From the NCBI RefSeq assembly GCF_019112525.1, contig NZ_CP077800.1, positions 1,798,001 through 1,862,000 of the forward strand: a stretch of DNA of 64,000 nucleotides, in the 5' to 3' direction. The notes beneath the pieces are model-generated. The model had not been told where the DNA came from. It saw only the letters and a list, made by a program, of their open reading frames with translations, and searched no databases. Positions 38,494-47,387 of this stretch are shown in pieces. Position 1 is the stretch's first letter; each line of letters opens with the position of its first letter. The DNA comes from Modestobacter sp. L9-4 (GTDB lineage: Bacteria; Actinomycetota; Actinomycetes; Mycobacteriales; Geodermatophilaceae). A program made the translations under genes and the position numbers.

Positions 38494-38637
38494 TCAGTTG
38501 AAGACGCTGACGCCGCCCGGGCCGACGAGCAGGCCGACGACGATGAGGACGATGCCCCACAGCACCTGCTTGCGGACGATCGCGAAGATCCCGGAGACGA
38601 CCAGGATGACGGCGAGGATCCAGAGGATGGTGTCCAT
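38494..38637 (-). CDS. GPGG-motif small membrane protein
   Basis: A 47-residue protein, two hydrophobic segments and the C-terminal GPGGVSVFN motif that defines a small actinobacterial membrane family. GAGGGG precedes the ATG at 38637; a longer frame upstream is not supported. The function is unknown. A perfect 10-base palindrome, GTTGATCAAC, at 38700-38709 lies in its upstream region. Confidence 0.85.
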   Translation of the reverse strand: MDTILWILAVILVVSGIFAIVRKQVLWGIVLIVVGLLVGPGGVSVFN

Positions 38638-38825
38638 GGAAGTGCCCCTCTTCTCAGGGTGGACGCCCCACTGGCGTCGACCGGCGGCCGACACTAACCG
38701 TTGATCAACAACTCGGCATCAGGACGTTCCCGGGCCGTTGACCTGCGCAAGCACCCACCGGGCTGCGACCGACCGCAGGCCAGCCCGAACCATGGGAGGC
38801 CCGGGCCGGCCTGAGGCGAGACGGT

Positions 38826-39227
38826 TCAGGCGGCCAGGCTCGGGTCGGAGTCGGCGAGCAGCTGGAGGCAGCGCGCCTCCTCGTCGACCTCGCCGATCGC
38901 GCCGGCGGCCTTGGCCAGCACGGTGACGCAGCGGAGGAACCCGCGGTTGGGCTCGTGCGAGAACGGCACGGGGCCGAAGCCCTTCCAGCCGTTGCGGCGC
39001 AGCGCGTCCAGGCCGCGGTGGTACCCGGTGCGGGCGTAGGCGTAGGCCTCGATGGTGCGGCCGCCCTCGAGTGCGGCCTCGGCCAGGGCGGCCCAGGCCG
39101 CACTGGAGGTCGGGTGGGCCGCGGCCACCTCGGCCGGGTCGGTGCCGGCGGCGAGCAGGGCGGTGCCGACGTCGACGGGGAGCAGGGTGGCCGGGGGCTC
39201 ACCGAGCAGGTTGTGGCTGTGGGTCAT
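38826..39227 (-). CDS. DUF3151 domain-containing protein
   Basis: A 133-residue soluble protein starting MTHSHNLLGEPPATLLPV, with the TYARTGYHRGLDALRRNGWKG-like segment (here AYARTGYHRGLDALRRNGW) typical of DUF3151. It lies 4 bases after fba in the same orientation, so it is co-transcribed with the aldolase; the M. tuberculosis homologue (Rv0360c) is also near fba. Function unknown. Confidence 0.9.
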   Translation of the reverse strand: MTHSHNLLGEPPATLLPVDVGTALLAAGTDPAEVAAAHPTSSAAWAALAEAALEGGRTIEAYAYARTGYHRGLDALRRNGWKGFGPVPFSHEPNRGFLRCVTVLAKAAGAIGEVDEEARCLQLLADSDPSLAA

Positions 39228-39231
39228 GGGG

Positions 39232-40260
39232 TCAGCCTGCCTGGGACTGGCCGGCGGACAGCAGGTCCTCGCAGGCCCGCACCACGCGGTCGGCCATGCT
39301 CGCCTCGGCCAGCTTCATGTAGGTGCGCGGGTCGTAGGCTTTTTTGACCCCGACCTCGCCGTCGACCTTGAGCACGCCGTCGTAGTTGCTGAACATGTGC
39401 CCGGCGATGGCCCGGGTCAGCGCGTACTGGGTGTCGGTGTCGACGTTCATCTTCACCACGCCGTAGGTGATGGCCTCGCGGATGTCGGACAGGTCGGAGC
39501 CCGAGCCACCGTGGAAGACCAGGTTGAACGGCTTCTCGCCCGTCCCGAACTGCTCGGCGACGACCTCCTGGCCGCGCTTGAGGACGTCGGGGCGCAGCTT
39601 GACGTTGCCGGGCTTGTAGACCCCGTGCACGTTGCCGAAGGTGGCGGCCAGCAGGTAGACGCCCTTCTCCCCGAAGCCGAGCGCCTCGGCGGTGCGGACG
39701 AAGTCGCCGTCGGCGGTGTAGAGCTTCTCGTTGATCTCGTGGGCGACGCCGTCCTCCTCGCCGCCGACGACACCGATCTCCAGCTCGAGCACGATCTTCG
39801 CCTTGGCCGCCTCGGTGAGCAGGTCCTGGGCGATCTCGAGGTTCTCGGTCAGCTCGATGGCCGAGCCGTCCCACATGTGCGACTGGAACAGCGGCTCCTG
39901 ACCGGCGGCGACCCGGTCCTGGGAGAGCTTGATCAGCGGCCGGACGTAGGTGTCCAGCTTGTCCTTGGGGCAGTGGTCGGTGTGCAGCGCCACGTTGACC
40001 GGGTAGCGCTTGGCCACGACGTGGGCGAACTCGGCCAGCGCGACCGCACCGGTGACCATGTCCTCCACCCGGGTGCCCGAGCCGAACTCCGCACCCCCGG
40101 TGGAGAACTGGATGATCCCGTCGCTGCCGGCATCGGCGAAGCCGCGGAGGGCTGCGTTGATGCTCTCCGAGGAGGTGCAGTTGATCGCCGGATAGGCGAA
40201 CCCGCCCTCCTTCGCCCGGGTGATCATGTCGGCGTAGACCTCGGGGGTCGCGATGGGCAT
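39232..40260 (-). CDS. fbaA: Class II fructose-bisphosphate aldolase
   Basis: Zinc-dependent cleavage of fructose 1,6-bisphosphate in glycolysis and gluconeogenesis. The 342-residue protein has HTDHCPKDKLD (first zinc His and catalytic Asp, near residue 93), VLELEIGVVGGEEDG near 173 and HGGSGSDLSDIREA near 246. AGGAG lies upstream of the ATG. A run of six T on the plus strand (39340-39345) creates two AAA lysine codons, rare in this genome. DUF3151 follows in the operon. Confidence 0.97.
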   Translation of the reverse strand: MPIATPEVYADMITRAKEGGFAYPAINCTSSESINAALRGFADAGSDGIIQFSTGGAEFGSGTRVEDMVTGAVALAEFAHVVAKRYPVNVALHTDHCPKDKLDTYVRPLIKLSQDRVAAGQEPLFQSHMWDGSAIELTENLEIAQDLLTEAAKAKIVLELEIGVVGGEEDGVAHEINEKLYTADGDFVRTAEALGFGEKGVYLLAATFGNVHGVYKPGNVKLRPDVLKRGQEVVAEQFGTGEKPFNLVFHGGSGSDLSDIREAITYGVVKMNVDTDTQYALTRAIAGHMFSNYDGVLKVDGEVGVKKAYDPRTYMKLAEASMADRVVRACEDLLSAGQSQAG

Positions 40261-40444
40261 GCGGTGCACTCCTGATGTCGGGACCAGCGGTGGTGCTCTG
40301 CTGTGACCAGTATCCCGCTGGGTGATCACCACACGCCTGTCCGGGGTCGTCCCGCCCGGTCGCCCCGCCCGCCACCGGCGCCCCACCCGGCCACGGGTGA
40401 CCCACGAACGGACGTCACCGCTGCCGGTGTCCAGGACGGGCACG

Positions 40445-40450
40445 TACCGT
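40445..40450 (+). promoter_or_regulatory. -10 box (TACCGT) for dedA-type gene
   Basis: TACCGT lies 8 bases before the ATG at 40459, so the transcript is leaderless or has one or two leader bases. Confidence 0.45.
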
Positions 40451-40458
40451 GCCCGTCG

Positions 40459-41094
40459 ATGGCGATCGAAGCGGCACCTGCGTTCCTGGACTCCACCCAC
40501 CTGCTGAACACCTTCGGCCTGGTGGGTCTGCTGGCGATCATCTTCGCCGAGACGGGGCTGCTGGTCGGGTTCTTCCTGCCCGGCGACTCCCTGCTGTTCA
40601 CCGCGGGCATGGTGGCGGCCGGTGGCTTCGCCGGGGTGACCCTCGCGCCGCTGTGGGTCCTGCTGATCCTGCTCCCCCTCGCCGCGATCGCCGGGAACCT
40701 CGTCGGCTACTGGATCGGGCACCGGGCCGGGCCGGCGGTGTTCAAGCGCGAGCAGTCCCGCTTCTTCAAGGCCGAGTACGTCGAGCAGGCCAACGCGTTC
40801 TTCACCAGGCACGGCGCCCGCACGATCGTGCTGGCCCGCTTCGTGCCGATCGTGCGCACCTTCGCCACGGTCATGGCCGGTGCCTCGCGGATGGACCTGC
40901 GCGTCTACGTCCTCTACTCGGTGATCGGCGGGGTCCTGTGGGCCGCCGGCGTCACCGCCCTGGGCTACTGGCTGGGCCAGGTCGACGTCATCCACGACAA
41001 CATCGAGCTGTTCGCGATCGGCGTCGTCGTCCTCTCGCTGATCCCGGTGGCCTTCGAGCTGCTCCGGGCCCGGCGCCGCAACTCCGCCGCCTGA
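40459..41094 (+). CDS. DedA-family membrane protein
   Basis: A 211-residue polytopic protein. ETGLLVGFFLPGDSLLF near residue 30 and RFVPIVRTFATVMAGASRM near 130 are the DedA/SNARE-associated signature with the functional Glu, Asp and Arg residues; relatives are lipid (undecaprenyl phosphate or phosphatidyl) scramblases/flippases. The position opposite fba matches Rv0364 in M. tuberculosis. Confidence 0.92.
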   Translation: MAIEAAPAFLDSTHLLNTFGLVGLLAIIFAETGLLVGFFLPGDSLLFTAGMVAAGGFAGVTLAPLWVLLILLPLAAIAGNLVGYWIGHRAGPAVFKREQSRFFKAEYVEQANAFFTRHGARTIVLARFVPIVRTFATVMAGASRMDLRVYVLYSVIGGVLWAAGVTALGYWLGQVDVIHDNIELFAIGVVVLSLIPVAFELLRARRRNSAA

Positions 41095-41100
41095 AGGAGT

Positions 41101-41158
41101 CGAAGGACCCCCTCGCCCCCCACCGCGAGCGAGCTCGCGGCGGGGCCCTGCGAGGGGG
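41101..41158. repeat. Intergenic palindromic element between dedA-type gene and pyrE
   Basis: An inverted repeat with outer arms CCCCCTCG (41108-...) and CGAGGGGG (to 41158) and inner arms CCGCGAG (41123-41129) and CTCGCGG (41134-41140). Its first 20 bases (41101-41120) recur exactly, inverted, at 52164-52183. It probably also acts as a terminator for the convergent genes. Confidence 0.75.
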
Positions 41159-41175
41159 CCGAGCCAGCGGGGCCG

Positions 41176-41733
41176 TCAGGAGAGGCCGAGGTCCTCGAGG
41201 CTGAAGGCGGCGCGGTACTCCAGGCCTGCGGCCTCGACCGCGGCGCGGGCTCCCCGGTCGACGATGACGGCGACCGCGACCACCTCGGCGCCCGCCTCCT
41301 GCAGCGCCTCGACGGCGGTGAGCGGGCTGCTGCCGGTGGTGGAGACGTCCTCGACGACCAGGACGGCGCGACCGTCGACGTCCGGGCCCTCGATCCGGCG
41401 CTGCATGCCGTGCGCCTTGGTCTCCTTGCGCACCACGCACGCGTCCAGGAAGCCCTGCCCGTCGGCGGCGGCGTGCAGCATCGCGGTGGCCACCGGGTCC
41501 GCACCCAGGGTGAGCCCGCCGACGACGTCGTAGCGCAGGTCGCCGGTCAGCTGCCGCATCACCCGGCCCACCAGCGGGGCCGCCTCGTGGTGCAGCGTCA
41601 CCCGGCGCAGGTCGATGTACCAGTCGGCCTCCCGGCCGGAGGACAGCGTCACCTTCCCGTGCACCACGGCCAGCTCGACGATGAGCTCGAGCAGCCGGTC
41701 GCGGTCGGGGTGGGCCGGGGAGTGGGCGTCCAT
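41176..41733 (-). CDS. pyrE: Orotate phosphoribosyltransferase
   Basis: Makes OMP from orotate and PRPP in pyrimidine synthesis. The 185-residue protein carries the PRPP motif VLVVEDVSTTGSS near residue 125, VTLSSGREADWYIDLR near 30 and VVRKETKAHGMQRRIEG near 100. The ATG follows a TAGGGT box by 7 bases with no Shine-Dalgarno sequence. It is monocistronic in this window. Confidence 0.96.
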   Translation of the reverse strand: MDAHSPAHPDRDRLLELIVELAVVHGKVTLSSGREADWYIDLRRVTLHHEAAPLVGRVMRQLTGDLRYDVVGGLTLGADPVATAMLHAAADGQGFLDACVVRKETKAHGMQRRIEGPDVDGRAVLVVEDVSTTGSSPLTAVEALQEAGAEVVAVAVIVDRGARAAVEAAGLEYRAAFSLEDLGLS

Positions 41734-41740
41734 GGGCACG

Positions 41741-41746
41741 ACCCTA
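41741..41746 (-). promoter_or_regulatory. -10 box (TAGGGT) for leaderless pyrE
   Basis: On the minus strand TAGGGT ends 7 bases before the pyrE ATG. Confidence 0.5.
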
Positions 41747-41783
41747 CTGAGCAGTCCCCGCCCGCGCCCGGCCCCCGGGGACC

Positions 41784-42458
41784 TCACGGCGCGGGCGCGA
41801 GGACCTGGTCGACGACGTAGACGACGGCGTTGGCGGTCGGCACGCCACCGCACACCACGGTGGCCGGCGCGGACCCGGCCAGGGTGAGGTCGGCGGCGAC
41901 GGTCGGTGCGTCCGCCGGGCCGGACACGGTGACCGTGTCGCCGTTGAGGGTGCGGTGCTCACCCGGCAGCTGGTCGGCGCTCAGCCGTCCGGCGAGCACG
42001 TGGTGGGTCAGCACGGTGGTCAGCCGCGGCACGTCGGCCAGCAGCGCCGGCAGCGCATCGACGCCCAGCGCGTCGAAGGCCGCGTCGGACGGCGCCAGCA
42101 CGGTGACGTCCTGCCGGCTGTTGACCGCGTCGACCAGGTTGGCGGTGAGCACCGCCGAGGTGAGGGTGCTCAGCTGCGGGATGCTGCCCACCGCGCCGGC
42201 GACCGGTGTCGTCGCGAGCGCCGCGGGGCTGCCCGGCCCGTCGGCGGAGAACATCGCGCACCCCGGCCCCACCGGCCCGGTGGGTGCTGGGGCGGCCGAC
42301 GCGGACCCCTGGGCGGCGCTGCTCACCGCAGCGGCGGCGGGGGCCGGCACGTCGTCCCCGGAGGTGCACCCGGCGGAGCCCGCCAGCAGCACGAGGGCGG
42401 TGACCGCCCCGGCGAGGCGGGACACGACGGTGGCTCGGGACGACCGGGGGGCCTTCAC
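41784..42458 (-). CDS. Fasciclin-domain lipoprotein (MPT83-like)
   Basis: A 224-residue protein with a lipoprotein signal ending LLAGSAGC (Cys near 31), an Ala/Pro linker and one fasciclin domain (about 85-224) with TLTSAVLTANLVDAVN, DVTVLAPSDAAFDAL and NAVVYVVDQVL. Layout matches mycobacterial MPT83. FAS1 domains mediate adhesion or bind small ligands. GTG start with AGGAG upstream. Confidence 0.9.
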   Translation of the reverse strand: MKAPRSSRATVVSRLAGAVTALVLLAGSAGCTSGDDVPAPAAAAVSSAAQGSASAAPAPTGPVGPGCAMFSADGPGSPAALATTPVAGAVGSIPQLSTLTSAVLTANLVDAVNSRQDVTVLAPSDAAFDALGVDALPALLADVPRLTTVLTHHVLAGRLSADQLPGEHRTLNGDTVTVSGPADAPTVAADLTLAGSAPATVVCGGVPTANAVVYVVDQVLAPAP

Positions 42459-42587
42459 GGGGGCGCTCTCCTGCTCGTGGGGCGGGCGACGGCGTGGCGC
42501 TCATCGGGCCGGGTGCACCGGCGCCCGAGCATCGCATCCGGCGCGGCAGCAGCCCGCGTCCCGACCGCGGCGTGCCACCCTGGCCCG

Positions 42588-43073
42588 ATGAGCGCCACGC
42601 CGTCGTCGTCGCGTCCGGCCGCCCCTGGGGCGGGCGGGCCCGGCATGCCCGTCCCGGTCAAGGTCGCCGTCGGCGTGCTGGCCGCGCTCGCGGTGCTGCT
42701 GCTGCTCAACGCGGTGTTCACCGCGCTCGTCTTCGACGACGTCGTCGACCGCTTCGCCGCGGCCCGGCCCGGATCGCCCCGGTCCGAGGCCCTACAGCGG
42801 GTGCAGGTCAACCTCCTGCAGGCGGCCGTGTTCGGCAGCCTCGGGGCGCTCGCGGCCTGGGCGCTGGCCGGACGCCGCGGGTGGGCCCGGCTGACCGGGC
42901 TGGCCGTCGCGGTCGGGCTGGGCGTGATCACGCTGGTCGGTGCGCTGGTGGCCGGCCTGGCCGTCAGCTCGCTGCTGGTGGTCGTGCTCTGTGCCGCCGC
43001 CGTGACCAGCCTGCTCGCCCCGGCGACGGCCGCCTGGGCCCCGGCGGGCGCACGGGGCGGCCGCGGCGCCTGA
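42588..43073 (+). CDS. Four-segment membrane protein of unknown function
   Basis: A 161-residue protein, Ser/Pro-rich N-terminus, then four hydrophobic segments (about 25-48, 75-95, 100-125, 125-150) and a short Gly/Arg tail. No motif identifies a function. The ATG at 42588 follows CACCCT, an imperfect -10 box, by 6 bases. Confidence 0.7.
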   Translation: MSATPSSSRPAAPGAGGPGMPVPVKVAVGVLAALAVLLLLNAVFTALVFDDVVDRFAAARPGSPRSEALQRVQVNLLQAAVFGSLGALAAWALAGRRGWARLTGLAVAVGLGVITLVGALVAGLAVSSLLVVVLCAAAVTSLLAPATAAWAPAGARGGRGA

Positions 43074-43096
43074 GAGGAGCGGCGCCTGCGGCGAGG

Positions 43097-43882
43097 TCAG
43101 TACCGCGCCCGGCGCTGCCCCTCCGCCCGGTACCAGGCCGAGGACGGCCGCAGCGCGAGCAGCACGACACCGGCGACCTGCAGCACCAGCCCGACCACGC
43201 CGAGCGCGGTCCTCCCCCCGGGGACGTCGGTGGTGGCGGAAAGGACCAGCCCCACCGTCCCGAAGAGCAGGGCGAGGCCGGCGATGACCCAGAGGGTGAT
43301 CCGTGCCCAGTTGCGACCGGTCCAGGCGAACCACAGCACGACCGCGGTGCCGATCAGGAACAGCAGACCGACCACCGCCCCGACCACCGCCCCGATCTCG
43401 GCGAACTGGCGGACCGACTCGGCGTCGACCCCCTGCCGGGCAGCGGCCTCATCGATCGTCGCGTCCCAGTCGGTCAGCGCCAGGACCGAGGTGACCAGCC
43501 CGAGCAGGACGTTGAGCGCGAAGGCCGCGACCCCCGCCGTGACCGTGGTGGGCCGCGGGGTCGGCGGCAGCGCCTGCTGCTGCTGACCCGGAGCCGCCGG
43601 GTACCCCCAGGCCTGCTGTCCGTACGGCTGCTGCCCGTAGGCGGGCTGCTGCCCGTACGGCACCTGCTGCCCGTACGGCACCTGCTGCCCGTACGGCTGC
43701 TGTCCGTACGGCTGCTGCCCGTACCCCGGCTGCTGTCCGTACCCGGACTGCTGACCGTAGGAGGGCTGCTGACCGTAGGTGGGCTGGGCGTCCGCCGGCG
43801 GCTGCCCCTGACCCCACGGCTCCCCGGACGGCGGCTGCGGGCCGGCCCCGCCGTGCTGCGGGTCCTGCGGTCCTGACGTCAT
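43097..43882 (-). CDS. YGQQ-repeat membrane protein
   Basis: A 261-residue protein. Residues 35-95 are about twelve near-repeats of (P/V)(P/S/G)YGQQ, a Tyr/Gly/Gln-rich disordered region; the C-terminal half has four membrane segments. A charged loop between the first two contains [15 protein letters not shown]. The stop-start arrangement ATGA couples it to the upstream membrane protein gene. Similar tails occur on many actinobacterial DUF4190/DUF2510-type membrane proteins. Function unknown. Confidence 0.78.
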   Translation of the reverse strand: MTSGPQDPQHGGAGPQPPSGEPWGQGQPPADAQPTYGQQPSYGQQSGYGQQPGYGQQPYGQQPYGQQVPYGQQVPYGQQPAYGQQPYGQQAWGYPAAPGQQQQALPPTPRPTTVTAGVAAFALNVLLGLVTSVLALTDWDATIDEAAARQGVDAESVRQFAEIGAVVGAVVGLLFLIGTAVVLWFAWTGRNWARITLWVIAGLALLFGTVGLVLSATTDVPGGRTALGVVGLVLQVAGVVLLALRPSSAWYRAEGQRRARY

Positions 43883-44367
43883 GGGAGCTCCTCGGTGGCC
43901 TGCGCGTGCCGACCCCGGTGATCATGGGGCATGCCGACCGTCGTCGGCGAGCCGTCGGGGCCGGACCGACCACCGTCCGCGGCGGGCGGCCGGGCCACCC
44001 ACTCACGGCTGTCGGGGTGCAGCAGCAGCCCGAGCAGGACCGCTTCGAGCGCGCCACCGGCCAGGCCGAGGAGGCCCACGTCCTGGCCGAGGACCCAGCC
44101 ACCGAGGCGCGCCGCAGCGCCCGTGGCGGACCACAGCACGAGGAGCACCCAGGCCGGGCGGCCGTGCCGATCGAAGGCCGTGAGCAACGCGTGCCACCCG
44201 CTGGCCAACCCGACGTACAGCAGCATCGTCAGCGCCGGCCCAGCGGACCAGGTGGCCCAGGTGACCAGGGACGCCCCGATGGCCCCGAGCACCAGCAGCG
44301 CGGTCGTCACCCGCCCCACCGCGACGACCCAGCGGGCTGCCTGCAACCGCGCACGACCCTCGACCAT
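43879..44367 (-). CDS. Small membrane protein upstream of YGQQ protein
   Basis: A 162-residue protein with four hydrophobic segments (about 15-38, 45-62, 72-90, 95-118) and a polar His/Asp-rich tail ([15 protein letters not shown]). Its stop overlaps the start of the YGQQ protein, so the two are co-translated and may form one membrane complex. Function unknown. Confidence 0.7.
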   Translation of the reverse strand: MVEGRARLQAARWVVAVGRVTTALLVLGAIGASLVTWATWSAGPALTMLLYVGLASGWHALLTAFDRHGRPAWVLLVLWSATGAAARLGGWVLGQDVGLLGLAGGALEAVLLGLLLHPDSREWVARPPAADGGRSGPDGSPTTVGMPHDHRGRHAQATEELP

Positions 44368-44671
44368 CGTCGGACCCCTTCCTCGCCCGACGCCTGGTGC
44401 GCCGTGACCGGGGGACCGTACGAGCAGCTCAGCGGCGCGCGGCGGCGTCGTCCACAGGGTGTGGACGACCGGCCGGATCGAGCCGGGCGGGCTGCGATCC
44501 TGTGCCGGGTCTGGTCAGGACCTGTCCCCGCCGCTAGCGTTCATCTCACCGGCCGTAGTCCTGAGACCACGATCCGTAGCCAGTCGCGAGCGTCGCCGTC
44601 TGGTCCCTCGTTCACCGCCCGAGACCGACGCCGCACCCGTCGCCGGTCCCGGCGCCCTCCCGGAGGTCCGC
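44368..44671. other. 304-base intergenic region upstream of secreted glycosidase
   Basis: No gene is supported. It holds the 9-base-arm palindrome at 44447-44469 and a TAGCGT -10-like box near 44536, which would give the glycosidase transcript a leader of about 130 bases. GGAGG at 44663 serves the GTG at 44672. Confidence 0.5.
44447..44469. promoter_or_regulatory. Perfect palindrome containing two inverted DnaA-box-like sequences
   Basis: GTCGTCCAC (44447-44455), spacer AGGGT, GTGGACGAC (44461-44469). Each strand reads TCGTCCACA, one base from the actinobacterial DnaA box TTGTCCACA. It could equally be a repressor operator. Confidence 0.4.
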
Positions 44672-47329
44672 GTGATCCGACCGGCCCACCCCCGCTCCTC
44701 GACGCCCCTGTCCGGCCGGGCGGCGTCCCGTCGCACCCGGCGGGCGCTGCACGCCCTGCTGCTGACCGTCGGGCTCGCCGCGAGCGCCACCGGGCTGGTG
44801 GCAGCGCACGGCGCGACCCCGGCGGCCGCGGCCGAGCTGCCCGTGTCGCAGGGCCGACCGGTGACGGCGTCCTCGACCGAGGACCCCGTGGGCACCCCGG
44901 CCCGGGCGGCCGTCGACGGCGACCCGACCACCCGGTGGTCCTCCGGCCGGACCGACACCGAGTGGCTGCAGGTCGACCTCGGTCGCAGCACCGCCGTCAC
45001 CCAGGTGGTCCTGCAGTGGGAGGCCGCCTACGGCCGGGCCTTCCGGCTGCAGGTGTCCGACGACGCCGCGACCTGGACGACCGTCGCCTCGGTGACCGAC
45101 GGCACGGGCGGCACCCAGCGGGTGGCCGTCGCCGGCACCGGCAGGTACGTCCGGCTGGCCGGCGTGACCCGGGCGACCGGCTACGGCTATTCGCTGTGGG
45201 AGTTCCAGGTCCTCGGCACCGCCACCGCCACGTCGCCCGCGCCCGCCTGCGACACCCGCGACGTCGCCGACGGCCGCACCACCACCGCGTCCTCGGTCCA
45301 GGGCGCGGGCACCCCGGCCGCCGCCGCGGCCGACGGCAACACCGGGACGCGCTGGTCCAGCGCCGCCTCCGACACCCAGTGGTGGCAGGTCGACCTGGGC
45401 ACGCGCACCGAGCTGTGCGGTCTCCGGCTGACCTGGGAGGCGGCCTACGCGCGCGGCTACGACGTGCAGGTCTCCGACGACGGCACCACCTGGACGACCG
45501 TGGCCGGCACCCGCACCGGCACCGGCGGCACCGAGCAGCTCGACGTCCACGCCACCGGCCGCTTCCTGCGACTGGCGATGCTGACGCGGGGCACCGCCTG
45601 GGGCTACTCGCTGTGGGAGGTCGACGCCTTCGCGGCTGCCGCCACGACCACCCCGGCTCCCACGACGCCCGGCTGCACGACCGGGCCGGCCGACGGCGCC
45701 GTGCGGGTGGCCGGCAGCAAGCCGAACTGGTGCCTGCTCGTCGACGGCCGGCCGTGGACGGTGAAGGGCGTGACCTGGGGGCCCTCGGTCACCGAGTTCG
45801 CCGCCCGCGCCGCCGACCTGACCGACCTCGGCGTCAACACGATCCGCACCTGGGGCACCGACGCCGGCACCCGCACCCTGCTCGACGCCGCAGCCGCCGC
45901 GAAGATGCGGGTGGTCGCCGGGTTCTGGCTGGCCCCCGGTGGCGGCCCCGGTTCCGGTGGCTGCCCCGACTACGTCACCGACCCCACCTACAAGGCCAAC
46001 GCGCTCAAGGACATCACCACCTGGGTCACCGCCTACCGCGACCACCCCGGCGTGCTCATGTGGGACGTCGGCAACGAGTCGCTGCTGGGCATGGCGCAGT
46101 GCTGGAGCGGGACGCAGCTGGAGGCCCAGCGCAACGCCTACGCCGCCTTCGTCAACGACGCGGCCGTGCGCATCCACTCGCTCGACCCGAGGCACCCGGT
46201 CACCAACACCGACGCCTGGACCGGCGCCTGGGACTACCTGAAGCGGAACGCCCCCGCGCTGGACCTGTACGGGCTGAACACCTACGGCGGCATCTGCGGC
46301 ATCCAGCAGGCCTGGGTCGCCGGCGGGTACGACAAGCCGTACCTGATCACCGAGGGCGGGCCGACCGGTGACTGGGAGGCCCGCGCCGACGTCAACGGCG
46401 TCCCCGACCAGGGCACCGACCGGGACAACGCCGCCGGGTACACCACCGCGTGGCGCTGCGTGCAGGCCCATGCGGGCGTGGCCCTGGGCGCCACGCTGTT
46501 CAACTACGGCACCGAGACCGACGTCAACGGCTACTGGTTCAACCTGGTCCCCGGCGGGGAACGCCGGCTCGCCTGGCACGCGGTCGCCGCGGCCTACGGC
46601 GGCCCGGGCGCACAGGGCCGCAACACCCCGCCGGTGTTCACGTCCATGACCGTGACCGGCTCCACCGCGGTGGTCGCCGGCTCGACCCTCCGCATCGACA
46701 CCGCGGTCAGCGACCCGGACGGCGACGCGCTCACCTACGCGGTGGCGCTCAACAGCCGGTACGTCGACGGCGCCGAGACGCTGACCGCCGCGACGGCCAC
46801 GCGCTCGGGCACCAGCTTCACCCTGCAGGCCCCGCAGGCCCTGGGCGTGTGGAAGGTCTACGCCCTCGCCCGCGACGGCCACGGCAACGTGGGTGTGGAG
46901 ACCCGGACGTTCCGCGTCGTCCCACCGGCGGTGACCGGCACGAACATCGCCGCAGGCCGGCCGGCCACGGCGTCGTCCTACGACCCCTACAACGGCGACT
47001 TCCGCGCCGGGCAGGCGACCGACGGCGACCTGGCCACCCGCTGGTCCAGCGCGTGGTCCGACGCCCAGTGGGTGCAGGTGGACCTGGGCTCGGTGCGGTC
47101 GTTCAGCCGCGTCGGCCTGGTCTGGGAGGCGGCCTACGCCCGCGGCTACCAGGTGCAGACCTCCGCCGACGGCGTCACGTGGACCACGATCGCCACGGTG
47201 ACCGACGGCAACGGCAACGACGACAGCCTCGCCGTCCGCGGCTCCGGGCGGTACGTGCGCATCCAGGGGACGGCGCGGGCGACGGCCTACGGGTACTCGC
47301 TGTACGAGCTGCAGGTGATCACACCGTGA
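44672..47329 (+). CDS. Secreted glycoside hydrolase with three discoidin (F5/8 type C) domains
   Basis: 885 residues. Signal peptide 1-52 ends PAAAAEL. Two F5/8 type C/CBM32 domains follow (about 56-180 and 195-322, each with RWSS...W.QVDLG and a closing YSLWE). A TIM-barrel resembling GH2/GH5-like enzymes spans 345-640, with the acid/base Glu in WDVGNES (near 468) and the nucleophile Glu in LITEGGP (near 560). An Ig-like domain (650-750) and a third discoidin domain (755-885) complete it. GGAGG precedes the GTG. It likely cleaves an extracellular glycan bound by its discoidin modules; the substrate is unknown. Confidence 0.88.
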   Translation: MIRPAHPRSSTPLSGRAASRRTRRALHALLLTVGLAASATGLVAAHGATPAAAAELPVSQGRPVTASSTEDPVGTPARAAVDGDPTTRWSSGRTDTEWLQVDLGRSTAVTQVVLQWEAAYGRAFRLQVSDDAATWTTVASVTDGTGGTQRVAVAGTGRYVRLAGVTRATGYGYSLWEFQVLGTATATSPAPACDTRDVADGRTTTASSVQGAGTPAAAAADGNTGTRWSSAASDTQWWQVDLGTRTELCGLRLTWEAAYARGYDVQVSDDGTTWTTVAGTRTGTGGTEQLDVHATGRFLRLAMLTRGTAWGYSLWEVDAFAAAATTTPAPTTPGCTTGPADGAVRVAGSKPNWCLLVDGRPWTVKGVTWGPSVTEFAARAADLTDLGVNTIRTWGTDAGTRTLLDAAAAAKMRVVAGFWLAPGGGPGSGGCPDYVTDPTYKANALKDITTWVTAYRDHPGVLMWDVGNESLLGMAQCWSGTQLEAQRNAYAAFVNDAAVRIHSLDPRHPVTNTDAWTGAWDYLKRNAPALDLYGLNTYGGICGIQQAWVAGGYDKPYLITEGGPTGDWEARADVNGVPDQGTDRDNAAGYTTAWRCVQAHAGVALGATLFNYGTETDVNGYWFNLVPGGERRLAWHAVAAAYGGPGAQGRNTPPVFTSMTVTGSTAVVAGSTLRIDTAVSDPDGDALTYAVALNSRYVDGAETLTAATATRSGTSFTLQAPQALGVWKVYALARDGHGNVGVETRTFRVVPPAVTGTNIAAGRPATASSYDPYNGDFRAGQATDGDLATRWSSAWSDAQWVQVDLGSVRSFSRVGLVWEAAYARGYQVQTSADGVTWTTIATVTDGNGNDDSLAVRGSGRYVRIQGTARATAYGYSLYELQVITP

Positions 47330-47374
47330 CCTCGATCGAGTGCGCTGCGGTGGAGTTGTCGTGCACCGAGGCCC

Positions 47375-47380
47375 TACGCT
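47375..47380 (+). promoter_or_regulatory. -10 box (TACGCT) for leaderless DUF4190 gene
   Basis: TACGCT ends 7 bases before the GTG at 47388. Confidence 0.5.
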
Positions 47381-47387
47381 CCGCACC

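Noticed and set aside
43600..43790. Short DNA repeats as a minisatellite or regulatory array
   Set aside because: They encode the YGQQ tail in frame; the repetition is explained by the protein.
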